Source: Adlercreutzia rubneri (GTDB lineage: Bacteria > Actinomycetota > Coriobacteriia > Coriobacteriales > Eggerthellaceae). From it: 64,000 bases of DNA. Position 1 is the stretch's first letter. Every line of letters begins with the position of its first letter. Positions 8,283 through 16,887 of the stretch are shown piece by piece. A program made the position numbers and the translations under genes. The stretch covers positions 183,890-247,889 of the forward strand of contig NZ_WPOO01000002.1 of assembly GCF_009755265.1 (NCBI RefSeq), in the 5' to 3' direction. The notes beneath the pieces were generated by a model. It was not told the origin of the DNA and did not search any database. It saw only the letters and a program-made list of their open reading frames with translations.

Positions 8283-8867
8283 GTGCAGGCTATCATTGAC
8301 TTGGCGGAATCGAGCAGCGGCCTGGTGACGACGGCGCAGGTTGTGGACGCCGGGATTCCCCGTGCGCGAATTTCGGACATGGTGAAGGCGGGCAAGCTTG
8401 AGCGTGTGCAGCGTGGCGTCTACCGCATGGCGGACGCATGGGAGGACGAATTTCTTGCCGCACAGCTCCGCTTCCCCAAGGGCATTCTCTCGGATGGAAC
8501 TGCTCTCTACCTTCATGGCTACGCTGACCGCGTGCCGTTTCAGCTTACGATGACCTTCCCGCGCTCGTACGGAGCTACCAAGGTGCGTGAGGCGGGCATC
8601 GAGGTGCGCACGTGCGCGGATGAGGTGCTCGGCCTGGGGCTTACGACGGTCAGAACCCCGTACGGCAACGAAGTGAGCGCCTATGACCTGGAGCGCACGC
8701 TCTGCGACATCGTCCGGGGGCATCGCGCCGTTGACGTGCAGGTGGTCAACCCGGCGATGAAGCAGTACGTCCGCAGCCGCGAGAAGGACGTCCAGAAGCT
8801 GCTGGGCTACGCGCGGGCGCTTGGTGTGGAGAAAAAGATACGAAACTACCTGGAGGTGCTGCTGTGA
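8283..8867 (+). CDS. abiEi: AbiEi-type antitoxin / transcriptional regulator
   Basis: About 194 residues: an N-terminal winged-helix part (GLVTTAQVVDAGIPRARIS, VQRGVYRMAD) and a C-terminal domain with the AbiEi signature (RFPKGILSDGTALYLHGYAD, YDLERTLCDIVRG). In AbiE systems this protein represses the operon and neutralises AbiEii. GTG 8283 is preferred because AGAAGG lies 8 bases before it; the GTG at 8274 overlaps that ribosome site. It overlaps the next gene by four bases (GTGA). Confidence 0.9.
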   Translation: MQAIIDLAESSSGLVTTAQVVDAGIPRARISDMVKAGKLERVQRGVYRMADAWEDEFLAAQLRFPKGILSDGTALYLHGYADRVPFQLTMTFPRSYGATKVREAGIEVRTCADEVLGLGLTTVRTPYGNEVSAYDLERTLCDIVRGHRAVDVQVVNPAMKQYVRSREKDVQKLLGYARALGVEKKIRNYLEVLL

Positions 8868-9727
8868 GAACTAAAAATGCGATGCAGCTCAAGGCCATCA
8901 TCAGCAATCGCGCCAAGGAAGGAGGGGTGCCCCCGCAGCTCGTGATGCAGAGTTACCTGCTTGAACGGTTGCTCGAGCGGATATCCCTCTCGCCCTGGCG
9001 TGACAGCGTTGTCGTCAAGGGAGGCGTGCTCATCAGCTCGCTGATGGGCGTTGACAGGCGGAGCACCAAGGACCTCGACGCGACGGTTCGCGGCTTCCCG
9101 CTTACCCACGAGAATGCAGAGAGGGCGTTCCGCGAGATCGCGGCCGTGGAGGCCGATGACGACTTCTCGTTCGAGTTCGTCCGCACGGAGGACATACGCG
9201 AGACAGATGACTACCCGGGCATACGCGTGCACCTGTTGGCCAGTTATGAGAAGATGCGCTCGCCTGTCACCGTCGATGTGACCACGGGCGACAAGATCAC
9301 GCCCGACGCTGTCGAGTACAGCTATCCTCTCATGTTCGACAACCGCTCACTCTCGCTAATGGCTTACCCGCTCCCCACCACGCTGGCGGAAAAGTTGGAG
9401 ACGGTCGTGAGCCGCGGCATCGCGAACACACGCCCGCGCGACTACTACGACCTGCGCATGCTCTGGCTCACAAGGAGGGCGGAGGTGGAGCCAGACGTGC
9501 TCCGGGACGCCCTTGCGGCTACATCCGGGAAGCGCGGCACGCTTGCCGCGATGGGCAGCTACCGCGCGGTGATGGCCGAGGTGGCCTCCGACGCCGTCAT
9601 GCGGGATCGATGGGCGGCGTACGCCCGCAAGTATCCGTACGTGGGCGACATGACCCTCGCCGGGACATGCGAGACGGTTGTAGCGATCATGGAGGCCATT
9701 GACTGGCAGGCGTGCTTTGCTGAGTAG
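8864..9727 (+). CDS. abiEii: AbiEii-type nucleotidyltransferase toxin
   Basis: 287 residues of the nucleotidyltransferase AbiEii/AbiGii family. The core motif is visible as VVVKGGVLISSLMG followed by RRSTKDLDATVRG (GS-like loop plus the D-x-D metal site), then VTVDVTTGD and the C-terminal KLETVVSRG...RPRDYYDLRML segment typical of the family. Characterised relatives are GTP-binding or tRNA-modifying toxins that cause abortive infection or growth arrest. The GTG start overlaps the antitoxin stop, so the two are translationally coupled. Confidence 0.92.
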   Translation: MRTKNAMQLKAIISNRAKEGGVPPQLVMQSYLLERLLERISLSPWRDSVVVKGGVLISSLMGVDRRSTKDLDATVRGFPLTHENAERAFREIAAVEADDDFSFEFVRTEDIRETDDYPGIRVHLLASYEKMRSPVTVDVTTGDKITPDAVEYSYPLMFDNRSLSLMAYPLPTTLAEKLETVVSRGIANTRPRDYYDLRMLWLTRRAEVEPDVLRDALAATSGKRGTLAAMGSYRAVMAEVASDAVMRDRWAAYARKYPYVGDMTLAGTCETVVAIMEAIDWQACFAE

Positions 9728-9918
9728 CTACTGCGCAATACTGAGTAATCAATCATTACGCAATATGTAACACTGTTGTGGGTCGCGAGAGCTTTGACCC
9801 CCTCCATCCAACAACCCGTCACGGCAGAGTTTTTGAAGGGTGGCGAAAGCGGTTTTGCAGGTAACGCCCGCGGCGTCAACGAGAGCCTTCGTCGTCCTAC
9901 TTTCCTTGCGACCATAAA

Positions 9919-9954
9919 AGAGCCGCCGAGCTCATTCGATCGGCGGCTCTTTCG
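9919..9954 (-). terminator. Terminator downstream of the MarR-like gene
   Basis: AGAGCCGCCGA (9919-9929) pairs with TCGGCGGCTCT (9940-9950). On the minus strand the stem is followed by TTTT, so it ends transcription of the gene that stops at 9962; on the plus strand the short T-rich tail could also serve abiEii. The preceding stretch 9728-9918 holds no gene I can support. Confidence 0.7.
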
Positions 9955-9961
9955 CTCTGTT

Positions 9962-10468
9962 TTAGCGTCGGCAGCAGCCGTGGTTGTGATGGTGGCCGGG
10001 TTTGCGGTCGCGACAGCCCTTGACGGCGATGGTGCGGTAATCGACGCCCATGGCCTTGCAGTTATCGATCACCTTTCCGGTCAGCTTCAGCAGGCACTCG
10101 CGCTCCTTGTCGGACAGGCCCTCCAGCACCTCGTCGGCCGCGCGGTCCTCGGCGGCCAGGCGCTTCTCGACGACCATGGTGCCCTTGTCGGTCAGCGCTA
10201 CGGACAGCTTGCCCTTCTTGCTGGTGGCAAAGCGCACGTAGCCGTTCTCCTGGGCCTTCTCGGCCACGCGAACGACCTCGTGGCCGTCCCAGCCGAGACG
10301 CTCCTCCAGCTTCTTCAGCGACAGTTTCCCGTCGCCGAACTTGTAGAGCACCTTACACATGGCGCCCTGCCCGCTTTTGAAGCTGCGCGGGCCGCACTTG
10401 TGCATGGCCAGCTTGCTGTAGTTGGTCGCCACTTTCAGTTGATGCAGAACCTGAGTCGATTCAATCAT
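9962..10468 (-). CDS. MarR-like winged-helix regulator with a His/Cys-rich tail
   Basis: 168 residues. The middle (about 45-115) reads as a winged helix: KLSLKKLEERLGWDGHEVVR as the helix-turn-helix region and NGYVRFATSKKGKLSVALTD as the wing, in the usual MarR position. Helices rich in Glu and Leu follow (ADEVLEGLSDKERECLLKL). The last residues read GCRDRKPGHHHNHGCCRR, a likely metal-binding tail. AGAAGG lies a few bases before ATG 10468. It stands alone, downstream of the RyR gene on the same strand with a 149-bp gap, so it is probably transcribed from its own promoter. The ligand is unknown. Confidence 0.75.
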   Translation of the reverse strand: MIESTQVLHQLKVATNYSKLAMHKCGPRSFKSGQGAMCKVLYKFGDGKLSLKKLEERLGWDGHEVVRVAEKAQENGYVRFATSKKGKLSVALTDKGTMVVEKRLAAEDRAADEVLEGLSDKERECLLKLTGKVIDNCKAMGVDYRTIAVKGCRDRKPGHHHNHGCCRR

Positions 10469-10617
10469 GATGAGCCTTCTTTCGTCGATGGACGCCCGCA
10501 GGGGCAGGCGCGACCTCCATCTTAGAAGCCCCCGACGTCGCCGCGCCAGAAGCAGCCGCCAACCATTACCGACCCGTTGCTGCTTCACCACGGCGCTATT
10601 GCGCGGGAAAGGCGCCG

Positions 10618-12147
10618 CTACTTCACCACGGCCAGGTTCACGCTGGCCAGCAGGCTGGGAATGCTGCGCACGGCCGAGCGGTTCCATTCCTTGGCGCGGT
10701 CGGGCAGCTCCTCCCACGGCACCATGTAGGGGCTGCGCCGGCGCTCCACGTCCTTGGCGGTGCCGTAGCGCCAGCCGGCGCGCTGCCGCTCGCGCAGCCA
10801 ACGGCGGTGCTCCAGAATGGCCAGGCATTCCACCTCGCTTGCGGTAAAGGCGGTCACGCAGCGCTCGGGGTAGCAGCTGCCCGCGGGCAGCACCTCGTAG
10901 CCGAGCGTTTCCAGCTTGCTGTGAATGCTGCTGATGTAGGCGATGGAGGAGTCGCGCAAATCGGGCGGCAGGCTCGCGAAGGAGGCGTACTCCTGGTCGG
11001 TCTGCGACGCGATGCGGTCGGTCGTGTAGCGCAGAAACGACGTCTGGGCCAGCTCGGTGATGACGTCGGTCTTTCCGGCGTACCCCTGGCTGGCCAGCAA
11101 GTCGGGCGAATCGACCAGCAGCGGCCGCGCGCTCGCCGGGCCGTAAAGGGCGCAGACCCAGATGTTCCAGACGAGCTGCTCTTTGCTGATGAGCCACGCG
11201 GGAAGGTTGCTGCCGTATCCGTCGGTTTCGAAACTGGGTTGGCGCTCGCGCTCTTCGCGGATGACGGCGATCAGCTCCGGGACGGAGAACTCGCTCCAAG
11301 GGCAGGGCTCGCTGGAAAGGTCGCGGTGGTAGGCGTCCAGCGCCTCGTAGCATGATTCGAGGAAGTAATCGCAGACCGCTCCACCGAAGTCGAGCTCGAC
11401 GAAACGGGCGTGCAGCGTGTCGATGATGGCGTTCATGACGGCGCAGTCGTCCCACCACGGGCCGCTGACCAGCTCGATGCGGTTCTGCAGGCACCAGGCG
11501 GGCAGGATGTCGAACAGGGCGGTGAGGGAGCTTTCAGTTCCTAGGCCCTCGTAGCCGACGGCCTCGGCCTCCATGGTGTCTAGCAGAGCGCGCAGTGCCT
11601 CAAGGGAGGCTTCGGACTCGCTTCCGCTTGCGGCGATCTGGCTGATGGCGCGCTTGAAATCGGGAAGAGGGCCTTTTCCCGCGCGATCCCGATCGTGGGA
11701 TCCCCGCCGTCGGTTCAGGGCGAAAGGCGGGCAGAAGCGCTCGAAGGTGGCCACGGCCTCGTTGGGCGACAGCGTGTTCAGCTTGAGGGTGTGCGCCGTC
11801 CAAACCGAGAGGGCCTGCAGGCACTGCCGGGCGTTCTCTGGCCGCTCGCAGGCTTCGAAAACGCGCGATTCGTAGGCGGCACGCCAGTAATTAGCGTTGA
11901 AGAGCAGCCGGTCGACGGCCGCCTGGGTTCCGCGGCGAAGGGCGGCGCTGTCCGTTGACTCGAGAGGCGTCTTGGCCGTCGCCTTTGCGTTCGCTTCGTC
12001 CTCGTTGAACGTGAAGGCAAGATAGGCGGACAGGGCCACTTTCAGAAGCTCGATGGGCTTGATGTCCTCACGCTTTTGGTGCTCCCGCTCAAGCGCGAGC
12101 TTGACGGCGTCAACGGGAAGGGACGCGCGCTGTCTGACTTTCGTCAT
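10618..12147 (-). CDS. RyR-domain protein, probable partner of the TIR protein
   Basis: 509 residues. The C-terminus (about 440-509) matches the RyR (ryanodine-receptor repeat) domain: ECLAILEHRRWLRERQRAGW, then RYG, then YMVPWEELPDRAKEWNR and VRSIPSLLA. In bacteria RyR domains occur in predicted nucleotide-signalling and conflict systems, often with TIR domains, where they are thought to bind a signal. The N-terminal 430 residues are helical and unrecognised; they contain many Trp/Asp-rich stretches (LVSGPWWDDCAVM) and no transmembrane segment. ATG 12147 (MTKVRQRASL) is chosen because GGGAGGG lies upstream; the frame opens earlier without a good start. It lies 111 bp after the TIR gene on the same strand. 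Confidence 0.75.
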   Translation of the reverse strand: MTKVRQRASLPVDAVKLALEREHQKREDIKPIELLKVALSAYLAFTFNEDEANAKATAKTPLESTDSAALRRGTQAAVDRLLFNANYWRAAYESRVFEACERPENARQCLQALSVWTAHTLKLNTLSPNEAVATFERFCPPFALNRRRGSHDRDRAGKGPLPDFKRAISQIAASGSESEASLEALRALLDTMEAEAVGYEGLGTESSLTALFDILPAWCLQNRIELVSGPWWDDCAVMNAIIDTLHARFVELDFGGAVCDYFLESCYEALDAYHRDLSSEPCPWSEFSVPELIAVIREERERQPSFETDGYGSNLPAWLISKEQLVWNIWVCALYGPASARPLLVDSPDLLASQGYAGKTDVITELAQTSFLRYTTDRIASQTDQEYASFASLPPDLRDSSIAYISSIHSKLETLGYEVLPAGSCYPERCVTAFTASEVECLAILEHRRWLRERQRAGWRYGTAKDVERRRSPYMVPWEELPDRAKEWNRSAVRSIPSLLASVNLAVVK

Positions 12148-12258
12148 TGGTTGGCCAATCCCTCCCTTCTTTCCGCGTGCGCTATGGCGCATTCCGCATG
12201 ATAACGTGCCTATCATACCTGCCGTAAGCACCGACATTGGGCAATGAAGGGGCATGCG

Positions 12259-14376
12259 CTACGATTGGCCGACGGCCTGGCGCGCATAGGCCAGAAGCTC
12301 GTCGAGGGTGAACTCCTCGGCAACGGTGCTGTCGCAGAAAGGCCGGAACAGATAACAGTAGATGCGGTTCAGCCGGTCGGCGGTGTGCAGGTAGGCTACA
12401 AGATTGCCGTAATTGTCCGCACCCAGCCATGCGCCATTGAGGGTAAACGGAACTGCGGTCGTGCTGGAATCGGTGCTGGTTGTGACGTCGAACAACGGAC
12501 TGATCACGTTGAGCGTGGCATCGCTAAGGGCCAGCGAGATGGCGTAGCGGTCTTCTTCGACGAAGCAGGGTTGGGCTGCGACGATGGAGGCGGCGAATTC
12601 CTGCTCGTAGACGACCTCGCCTGTTGTAAGGCTGAAGGCGTAGAGCTTCTTCCCGGCCGCGGCAAGGACCAGATCTTCTCCGCAGTGGAGAATGTCGACT
12701 ATTTTCGGGACGCTAGCGAAGGGCTGCGGGGTATCGTTCCTAGTGCTGACGGTGACAGCGAAGGTGTCCTCGTAGGTCCAAAGGGTCTCGAAGCCGTCGC
12801 CCGTGTTTCTGGCGACGGTGATGGAGAAGGGGTAGTTGTTGATGCCGTCGCTGCTGTTCTCGATATTTGCCGCTGCAAAGGCGACGAGGTCGTCTTTGCA
12901 GTGCACCGATTGGATCGTGGCATCGGAAACGGTGTCTTGGCGTGCGGTTTCATCGGCGAGATTGAAGGTGACGAGCGCCGTATCGAGCGCATAATAGGCC
13001 CTTGCAGGCGCTTTCTGAATGCAGAAGGTGTCGAGGTTCGCCATACGCGGGAACTGGTCGACGGGCATCTCGGCGCCTGCGAGGAGATTCTTCGCTTGCG
13101 CGTCAACGAGAAAAGCCGCTATGGAACGAGTGCCATACGTGAGCAGCCCGAAGTCGGAGGAGCCCGTCTCGTTCTCGAGCGGTATTGCCGTAAGCGGGTA
13201 GATGTCATCCAGATCCAAGAGGACTTCATTAGTGAGGGGATCAATGACCACAACGCCGCCTGGCCCCGTTACATTGCCCATAACGAGGCACGAAGGGGAT
13301 ATGGCCTTGATAAACCAGTCTCTCGCAGGAACTGTGTCATCCCTCAGCTCAAAGACGTGGGGTGTTGCCGTGCCCGTAAGCGTTCCGTTGTCGGCGTTGT
13401 AGAGGGACACGGTTCCTGTGGCGTCGAGGACGGCGGCCCAGGTACCTTCCTGGCTGTAGGTGACATCTACGATTTCCCCGTCCGTTTCGAACAGATAGAA
13501 CGGCGTCCAGGGCTGCTCCGGATCGGGATTGAGCGCTAGAATCTTTTCGAGGGCGGCTTGGGCTTCGGGAACGAGCGGCCGGCTAGTGTCGCTCTCGGAA
13601 GAGGGGAGGGCTTGAAGCGCAGTCTCGATGGCCTGCGCGGTCTCCCCCTGGGCGTACTGGTCGAGCGCCTGGGCGGCGAGGCTCTTCGATTCCGCGATGA
13701 GCGCCGCCTCGCTGGTTTGGTGAAATTGGAAGGCGAAGACGCCGACGGCGGCGATGGTGAGGGCCGCTGCCACGGACGCGAGGGCAATGCGCTTGCGCTT
13801 GCGGGCTCGCTCGCGTTGGCGGAGATCGTCGTAGCTGCAGCCGGCGACGGCGGCGATGATGCGCAGCAGTTCGGCCTTGCGCTTGGCCTTAGCCTCCGGA
13901 CGCAGATCGGCGGCGAGGGGCTCGGCCGGCATTTCCCGCAAAACGCCGCTGGCGTCGGGTATCAGGCGCGTCTTCAGAATGGGCGGAATGCTTTCCTCGG
14001 GACTGCCTGCGGCCAGCACGCAAATGATGCGCTCGCGCCCGTGGAGCTGCTCGAACATCTCGATTTCTCGTCGCACCCAGGGGCTTTCCTGCGTTTCCGG
14101 CGAGCAAATGACAATTAGTGCGCGCGAAGCCGCCAATGCCTCCCGAATGCTGTCGGGCAGCGAGTGCGAAGCCGCAAGCTCGTCCTCGTCGCGAAAGCAT
14201 TTGCCGAGTTTAGGGGGACGAAAGGCTTGGTGCGCCTGCGCAACATGCCGTGGTAGCCGGTATTCCTCAATCGCCCGCTGCACCTCACAAGCCACCTCCG
14301 CGTCCCGAGGCAAATGCCGATAGCTAATAAAGGCTGCATAACCGGGGGATGAAGTATGTGTTGCCGCGTTTCGCAT
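12259..14376 (-). CDS. Membrane-anchored TIR-domain protein with C-terminal beta-propeller-like region
   Basis: 705 residues from ATG 14376. Residues about 12-150 are a TIR domain: AAFISYRHLPRDAEVA, RDEDELAASHSLPDSIREAL, SRALIVICSPETQ and SPWVRREIEMFEQ, whose Glu is at the position of the catalytic Glu of NAD-cleaving TIR domains. A basic stretch (RERARKRKR) is followed by a membrane helix (IALASVAAALTIAAVGVFAF, near 215-235), then a short helical region with alanine-rich repeats and about 430 residues of beta-rich sequence resembling a WD40/PQQ-type propeller. The expected topology is TIR inside and propeller outside. The frame opens at 14424, but a promoter lies inside that extension, so 14376 is preferred. 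Confidence 0.85.
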   Translation of the reverse strand: MRNAATHTSSPGYAAFISYRHLPRDAEVACEVQRAIEEYRLPRHVAQAHQAFRPPKLGKCFRDEDELAASHSLPDSIREALAASRALIVICSPETQESPWVRREIEMFEQLHGRERIICVLAAGSPEESIPPILKTRLIPDASGVLREMPAEPLAADLRPEAKAKRKAELLRIIAAVAGCSYDDLRQRERARKRKRIALASVAAALTIAAVGVFAFQFHQTSEAALIAESKSLAAQALDQYAQGETAQAIETALQALPSSESDTSRPLVPEAQAALEKILALNPDPEQPWTPFYLFETDGEIVDVTYSQEGTWAAVLDATGTVSLYNADNGTLTGTATPHVFELRDDTVPARDWFIKAISPSCLVMGNVTGPGGVVVIDPLTNEVLLDLDDIYPLTAIPLENETGSSDFGLLTYGTRSIAAFLVDAQAKNLLAGAEMPVDQFPRMANLDTFCIQKAPARAYYALDTALVTFNLADETARQDTVSDATIQSVHCKDDLVAFAAANIENSSDGINNYPFSITVARNTGDGFETLWTYEDTFAVTVSTRNDTPQPFASVPKIVDILHCGEDLVLAAAGKKLYAFSLTTGEVVYEQEFAASIVAAQPCFVEEDRYAISLALSDATLNVISPLFDVTTSTDSSTTAVPFTLNGAWLGADNYGNLVAYLHTADRLNRIYCYLFRPFCDSTVAEEFTLDELLAYARQAVGQS

Positions 14377-14383
14377 GAGGGGA

Positions 14384-14411
14384 ATTATAAGAGATGATCC
14401 TTGCATGACAA
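14384..14411 (-). promoter_or_regulatory. Promoter of the TIR gene, placed for a leaderless transcript
   Basis: On the minus strand TTGTCA (14411-14406) is followed after 16 bases by TATAAT (14389-14384). Only seven bases separate TATAAT from ATG 14376, so the transcript should start at or next to the start codon. The divergent gene begins at 14431, so regulatory space is shared. Confidence 0.5.
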
Positions 14412-14430
14412 GAAATAGCTCCATTGGGCA

Positions 14431-15252
14431 ATGAGGCGTCAGTGCGTCAGCTATTCTCCACTTATTGATTCTTGGCTAGAAGGAGCTATTTTGTATACCG
14501 CAAGTGAAGAGGCGAACCAAGAGTTATTGTTTAGGATTGCCGAAGCATGGAATGTGTGCTCTATAATTTCCTCCATAATGGAAAGAGGCGGCCTACGAAA
14601 TTTCGCACAAAACTTTGAGGATGTTGGTTGTCTATACTCAAATTCCGGGGAGCAGCTTTTTGCGTTAATGCCATTGCTTGGACAGACGATTTTGCTGCCA
14701 CCAGAAGCAAGCAAGAGCATGGAGATATCTTCATTCGTCTCCTATAGAAAAGCCTTCCGCGAAAGAGTGGATATACCTTTCGGCGCGGATGGGCAAGCAA
14801 TCTTGGCGTATGCGCAACAGTATGCAGGGGTGATTAAGCAATTGGCTTATAGGTCTGCGAAAGAAGCGATTGTGTCGCATGAAGATTTGGCTTTAGATTT
14901 GTTTAAGCGCGAGAAGGGTGTTCTATGGGGCATTCTATTCGCCGAAAGTTTGTTAGAAAGTGCAATATTTACAGCATTTAATAAACAGGGATTGATCTTT
15001 GTTCCTAATAAAATAGAATTGGCGTCAACGACTCCTTTGTCTCGTACGGATTTCGATGGCGCGACGACTCAATACATGCCTTATTCTGATTTGCTTAAGA
15101 CGTGGTTTTCGAACGAAGACGGAAGCCTTCATTCGGGCGATCCCCTGACCCATCCAGTATTTGGAGAGGGCGTCTTGGTAAATGCGGGGAGCCATGAGGC
15201 GCAGGCCTTTTTTGCCGACCTTGCAACAAAGGAGTGCGCCTCTTTGAATTAA
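14431..15252 (+). CDS. Unrecognised protein divergent from the TIR gene
   Basis: 273 residues, no family recognised. The sequence starts MRRQCVSYSPLIDSWLEG; no signal peptide or clear membrane helix is seen. The base composition is visibly poorer in G+C than the flanking core genes, as expected for acquired DNA. It is divergent from the TIR gene (54 bp between the start codons) and followed after 48 bp by another unrecognised gene on the same strand, so both could belong to one system. No good ribosome site precedes ATG 14431, and an internal start is possible. Confidence 0.6.
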   Translation: MRRQCVSYSPLIDSWLEGAILYTASEEANQELLFRIAEAWNVCSIISSIMERGGLRNFAQNFEDVGCLYSNSGEQLFALMPLLGQTILLPPEASKSMEISSFVSYRKAFRERVDIPFGADGQAILAYAQQYAGVIKQLAYRSAKEAIVSHEDLALDLFKREKGVLWGILFAESLLESAIFTAFNKQGLIFVPNKIELASTTPLSRTDFDGATTQYMPYSDLLKTWFSNEDGSLHSGDPLTHPVFGEGVLVNAGSHEAQAFFADLATKECASLN

Positions 15253-15300
15253 GAAGGATTTGCGATCAAAAGATTTGACGCTTTGATATTAGGAGATAGC

Positions 15301-15930
15301 ATGGGAAGATGGGACTTTAAGACGACGCCCGGCTGGCATTGGGAAAGCATAAAGCCTGGTGGTCAAGCGCGTTTTCGGGTTAAGGATAGCTGGATTGAGG
15401 AGACGCCGGCCGCAAAGTACCCCGGGCTAGCTCTTTTGGCTGGCGGAGAAATGTCGACCGGAAGATCTTTCAGCGACCCCTCCTCTGATCACTATTTGTA
15501 TATTGCAGAAAGTCGCATGTCCCGCGATCGGGCTCATTCAAAGATAATCGATAAGCTGAGTACTGCTATCGGCTACGACAACGCAGTTCATCTCTTCAGC
15601 ATTGCGCCTTCTGGTTACAGCGCAATCGGGCGTGAGATTCGATCGGGCGGAATTGACTCAACCATTTTCAACTTTATCCTTTCCAAAGATTGGCATTTCT
15701 CTCGCATGATGCCCGACGGGGGACAATCGCTAGCTCAAAAGCTCGATAAAGCTTTGTATTTCGACTCGGAGTCCTGGAATTTCCATACGCTTGCCATCAA
15801 CGATGAAGTGGTGACTTATTCCTTCTATTTGGGCCCTGGCACTACGCAAGAGATGAACGTCTTCTCGCAATTCTGGGGAACAGACTCCAATACAGGCTGC
15901 AACTATTTCTTTAATAACATTGAAGTTTGA
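15301..15930 (+). CDS. Unrecognised protein, second gene of the low-GC pair
   Basis: 209 residues from ATG 15301, which has AGGAG seven bases upstream and is preferred to an earlier GTG-type opening at 15283. The product is soluble and rich in Trp, Ser and Gly (MGRWDFKTTPGWHWES, HLFSIAPSGYSAIGREIRSG). I do not recognise a family. It follows the previous gene closely and shares its lower G+C content, so the pair is probably co-transcribed and was probably acquired together. Confidence 0.65.
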   Translation: MGRWDFKTTPGWHWESIKPGGQARFRVKDSWIEETPAAKYPGLALLAGGEMSTGRSFSDPSSDHYLYIAESRMSRDRAHSKIIDKLSTAIGYDNAVHLFSIAPSGYSAIGREIRSGGIDSTIFNFILSKDWHFSRMMPDGGQSLAQKLDKALYFDSESWNFHTLAINDEVVTYSFYLGPGTTQEMNVFSQFWGTDSNTGCNYFFNNIEV

Positions 15931-16386
15931 GGCGGTGGCTCTAAAGCTTTTCTGCATAATTAAGAGTGACATCGCATTCTGATCACCTTGCTGTGTTGAG
16001 GAAGCGCTCTATGCCAACGCAAAATGAAAGCACCGGAAGAGGTGATTCCTCGCCGTTCGGGGGCTTTATAGCTAAAGATAATGCCATTGCTTATGGTGTC
16101 AATGGATCTATTCTGCATTGGCATGGAGGAGGCGTTCGCGTAAGGCCCCATCCTCTGTCACTTGAAATCACGGACTGTGATTTCCAGATCCGCTTTCTTT
16201 CTTGACGAGCAGGTTCGACAGCTCCCCGTTATGCGCATTCCAGCCGATGCGTTGCCTGCGTAGAGAATCGGCACGTTCTCGGGTGGGTTGAAGCTTTGGG
16301 GCGTGCTATTCTGCCATCATGGGATGCGGTCCTTTTTAACCCGTCTCGGCCAGTGTAAGAGGTGTTATCCGAAAGGCGAGAACTTC
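15931..16386. other. Gap between the unrecognised pair and the DUF3990 module
   Basis: No supported gene. A 79-codon frame at 15966-16205 (MTSHSDHLAVLRKRS) has no recognisable motif and no good ribosome site. The promoter of the DUF3990 module should lie in the last 100 bases. Confidence 0.5.
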
Positions 16387-16881
16387 ATGCGGCTATACCA
16401 TGCTTCAACTCAAACGGCCAGTGAGCCGAGGATTGTGAATCGTTCTCCCTACTTGGATTTCGGAACAGGGTTTTACACCACGACAAACCTTGCTCAAGCG
16501 GAGGATTTCGCTCGCAAGGCCTTTGTGCGCCGCGGCATGGAGGGGGCTCCGACGCTGAATAGCTACGAATGCGATATGGAGCGAGCCGGGCGCGAGCTAC
16601 GCGTTCTCGAATTTTCCGAACCTAATGAAGAGTGGCTGGAGTTCGTCGTGCACAACCGAAAGCAAGGTCGCGATAAAGCACTCGAAGTGGACATTATCAT
16701 TGGGCCCGTGGCGAACGATGACGTATTCACAACGGTAACGCTTTACGAGCAAGGGCAGATCACGGCTCGTGCTGCTCTGGAAATGCTAAAGATCAAAGAG
16801 CTTTTCACGCAAATACTTTTCTGCAACGATAAGGCGTTAGAGAGGCTGACCTTTGAGTCGGCGCGGACGGTGGAGAGGTGA
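16387..16881 (+). CDS. DUF3990 protein (ADP-ribosyltransferase-like fold)
   Basis: 164 residues from ATG 16387. The N-terminus is characteristic of DUF3990: MRLYHASTQTASEPRIV, then YLDFGTGFYTTTNLAQAEDF, FARKAFVRRG, and later RDKALEVDIIIGPVANDDV. Families of this type have been assigned an ADP-ribosyltransferase-like fold by sequence analysis, where the H...GTGFYTT block would bind NAD; enzymatic activity is not shown here. The frame opens at 16288, but residues before MRLYHAS are not homologous. It is the first of three closely spaced genes that resemble a toxin-antitoxin module. Confidence 0.82.
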   Translation: MRLYHASTQTASEPRIVNRSPYLDFGTGFYTTTNLAQAEDFARKAFVRRGMEGAPTLNSYECDMERAGRELRVLEFSEPNEEWLEFVVHNRKQGRDKALEVDIIIGPVANDDVFTTVTLYEQGQITARAALEMLKIKELFTQILFCNDKALERLTFESARTVER

Positions 16882-16887
16882 GGACGA

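Noticed and set aside
9908..9914. GCGACCA as the right attachment site of an island inserted at the tRNA
   Set aside because: Only seven bases match and the surrounding similarity is from generic terminators; no integrase is present. Kept only as a weak remark in a finding.
9830..9915. Possible small structured RNA ending in GCGACCA
   Set aside because: No cloverleaf, tmRNA or other known RNA fold could be built. The ending is short and the following hairpin is explained as the terminator of the minus-strand gene.
9559..9915. 118-codon minus-strand frame over the abiEii end
   Set aside because: It overlaps the conserved end of abiEii and has no motif or ribosome site.
15966..16205. 79-codon frame between the unrecognised pair and DUF3990
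   Set aside because: No motif, no ribosome site, composition not distinct; reported only as part of a gap.
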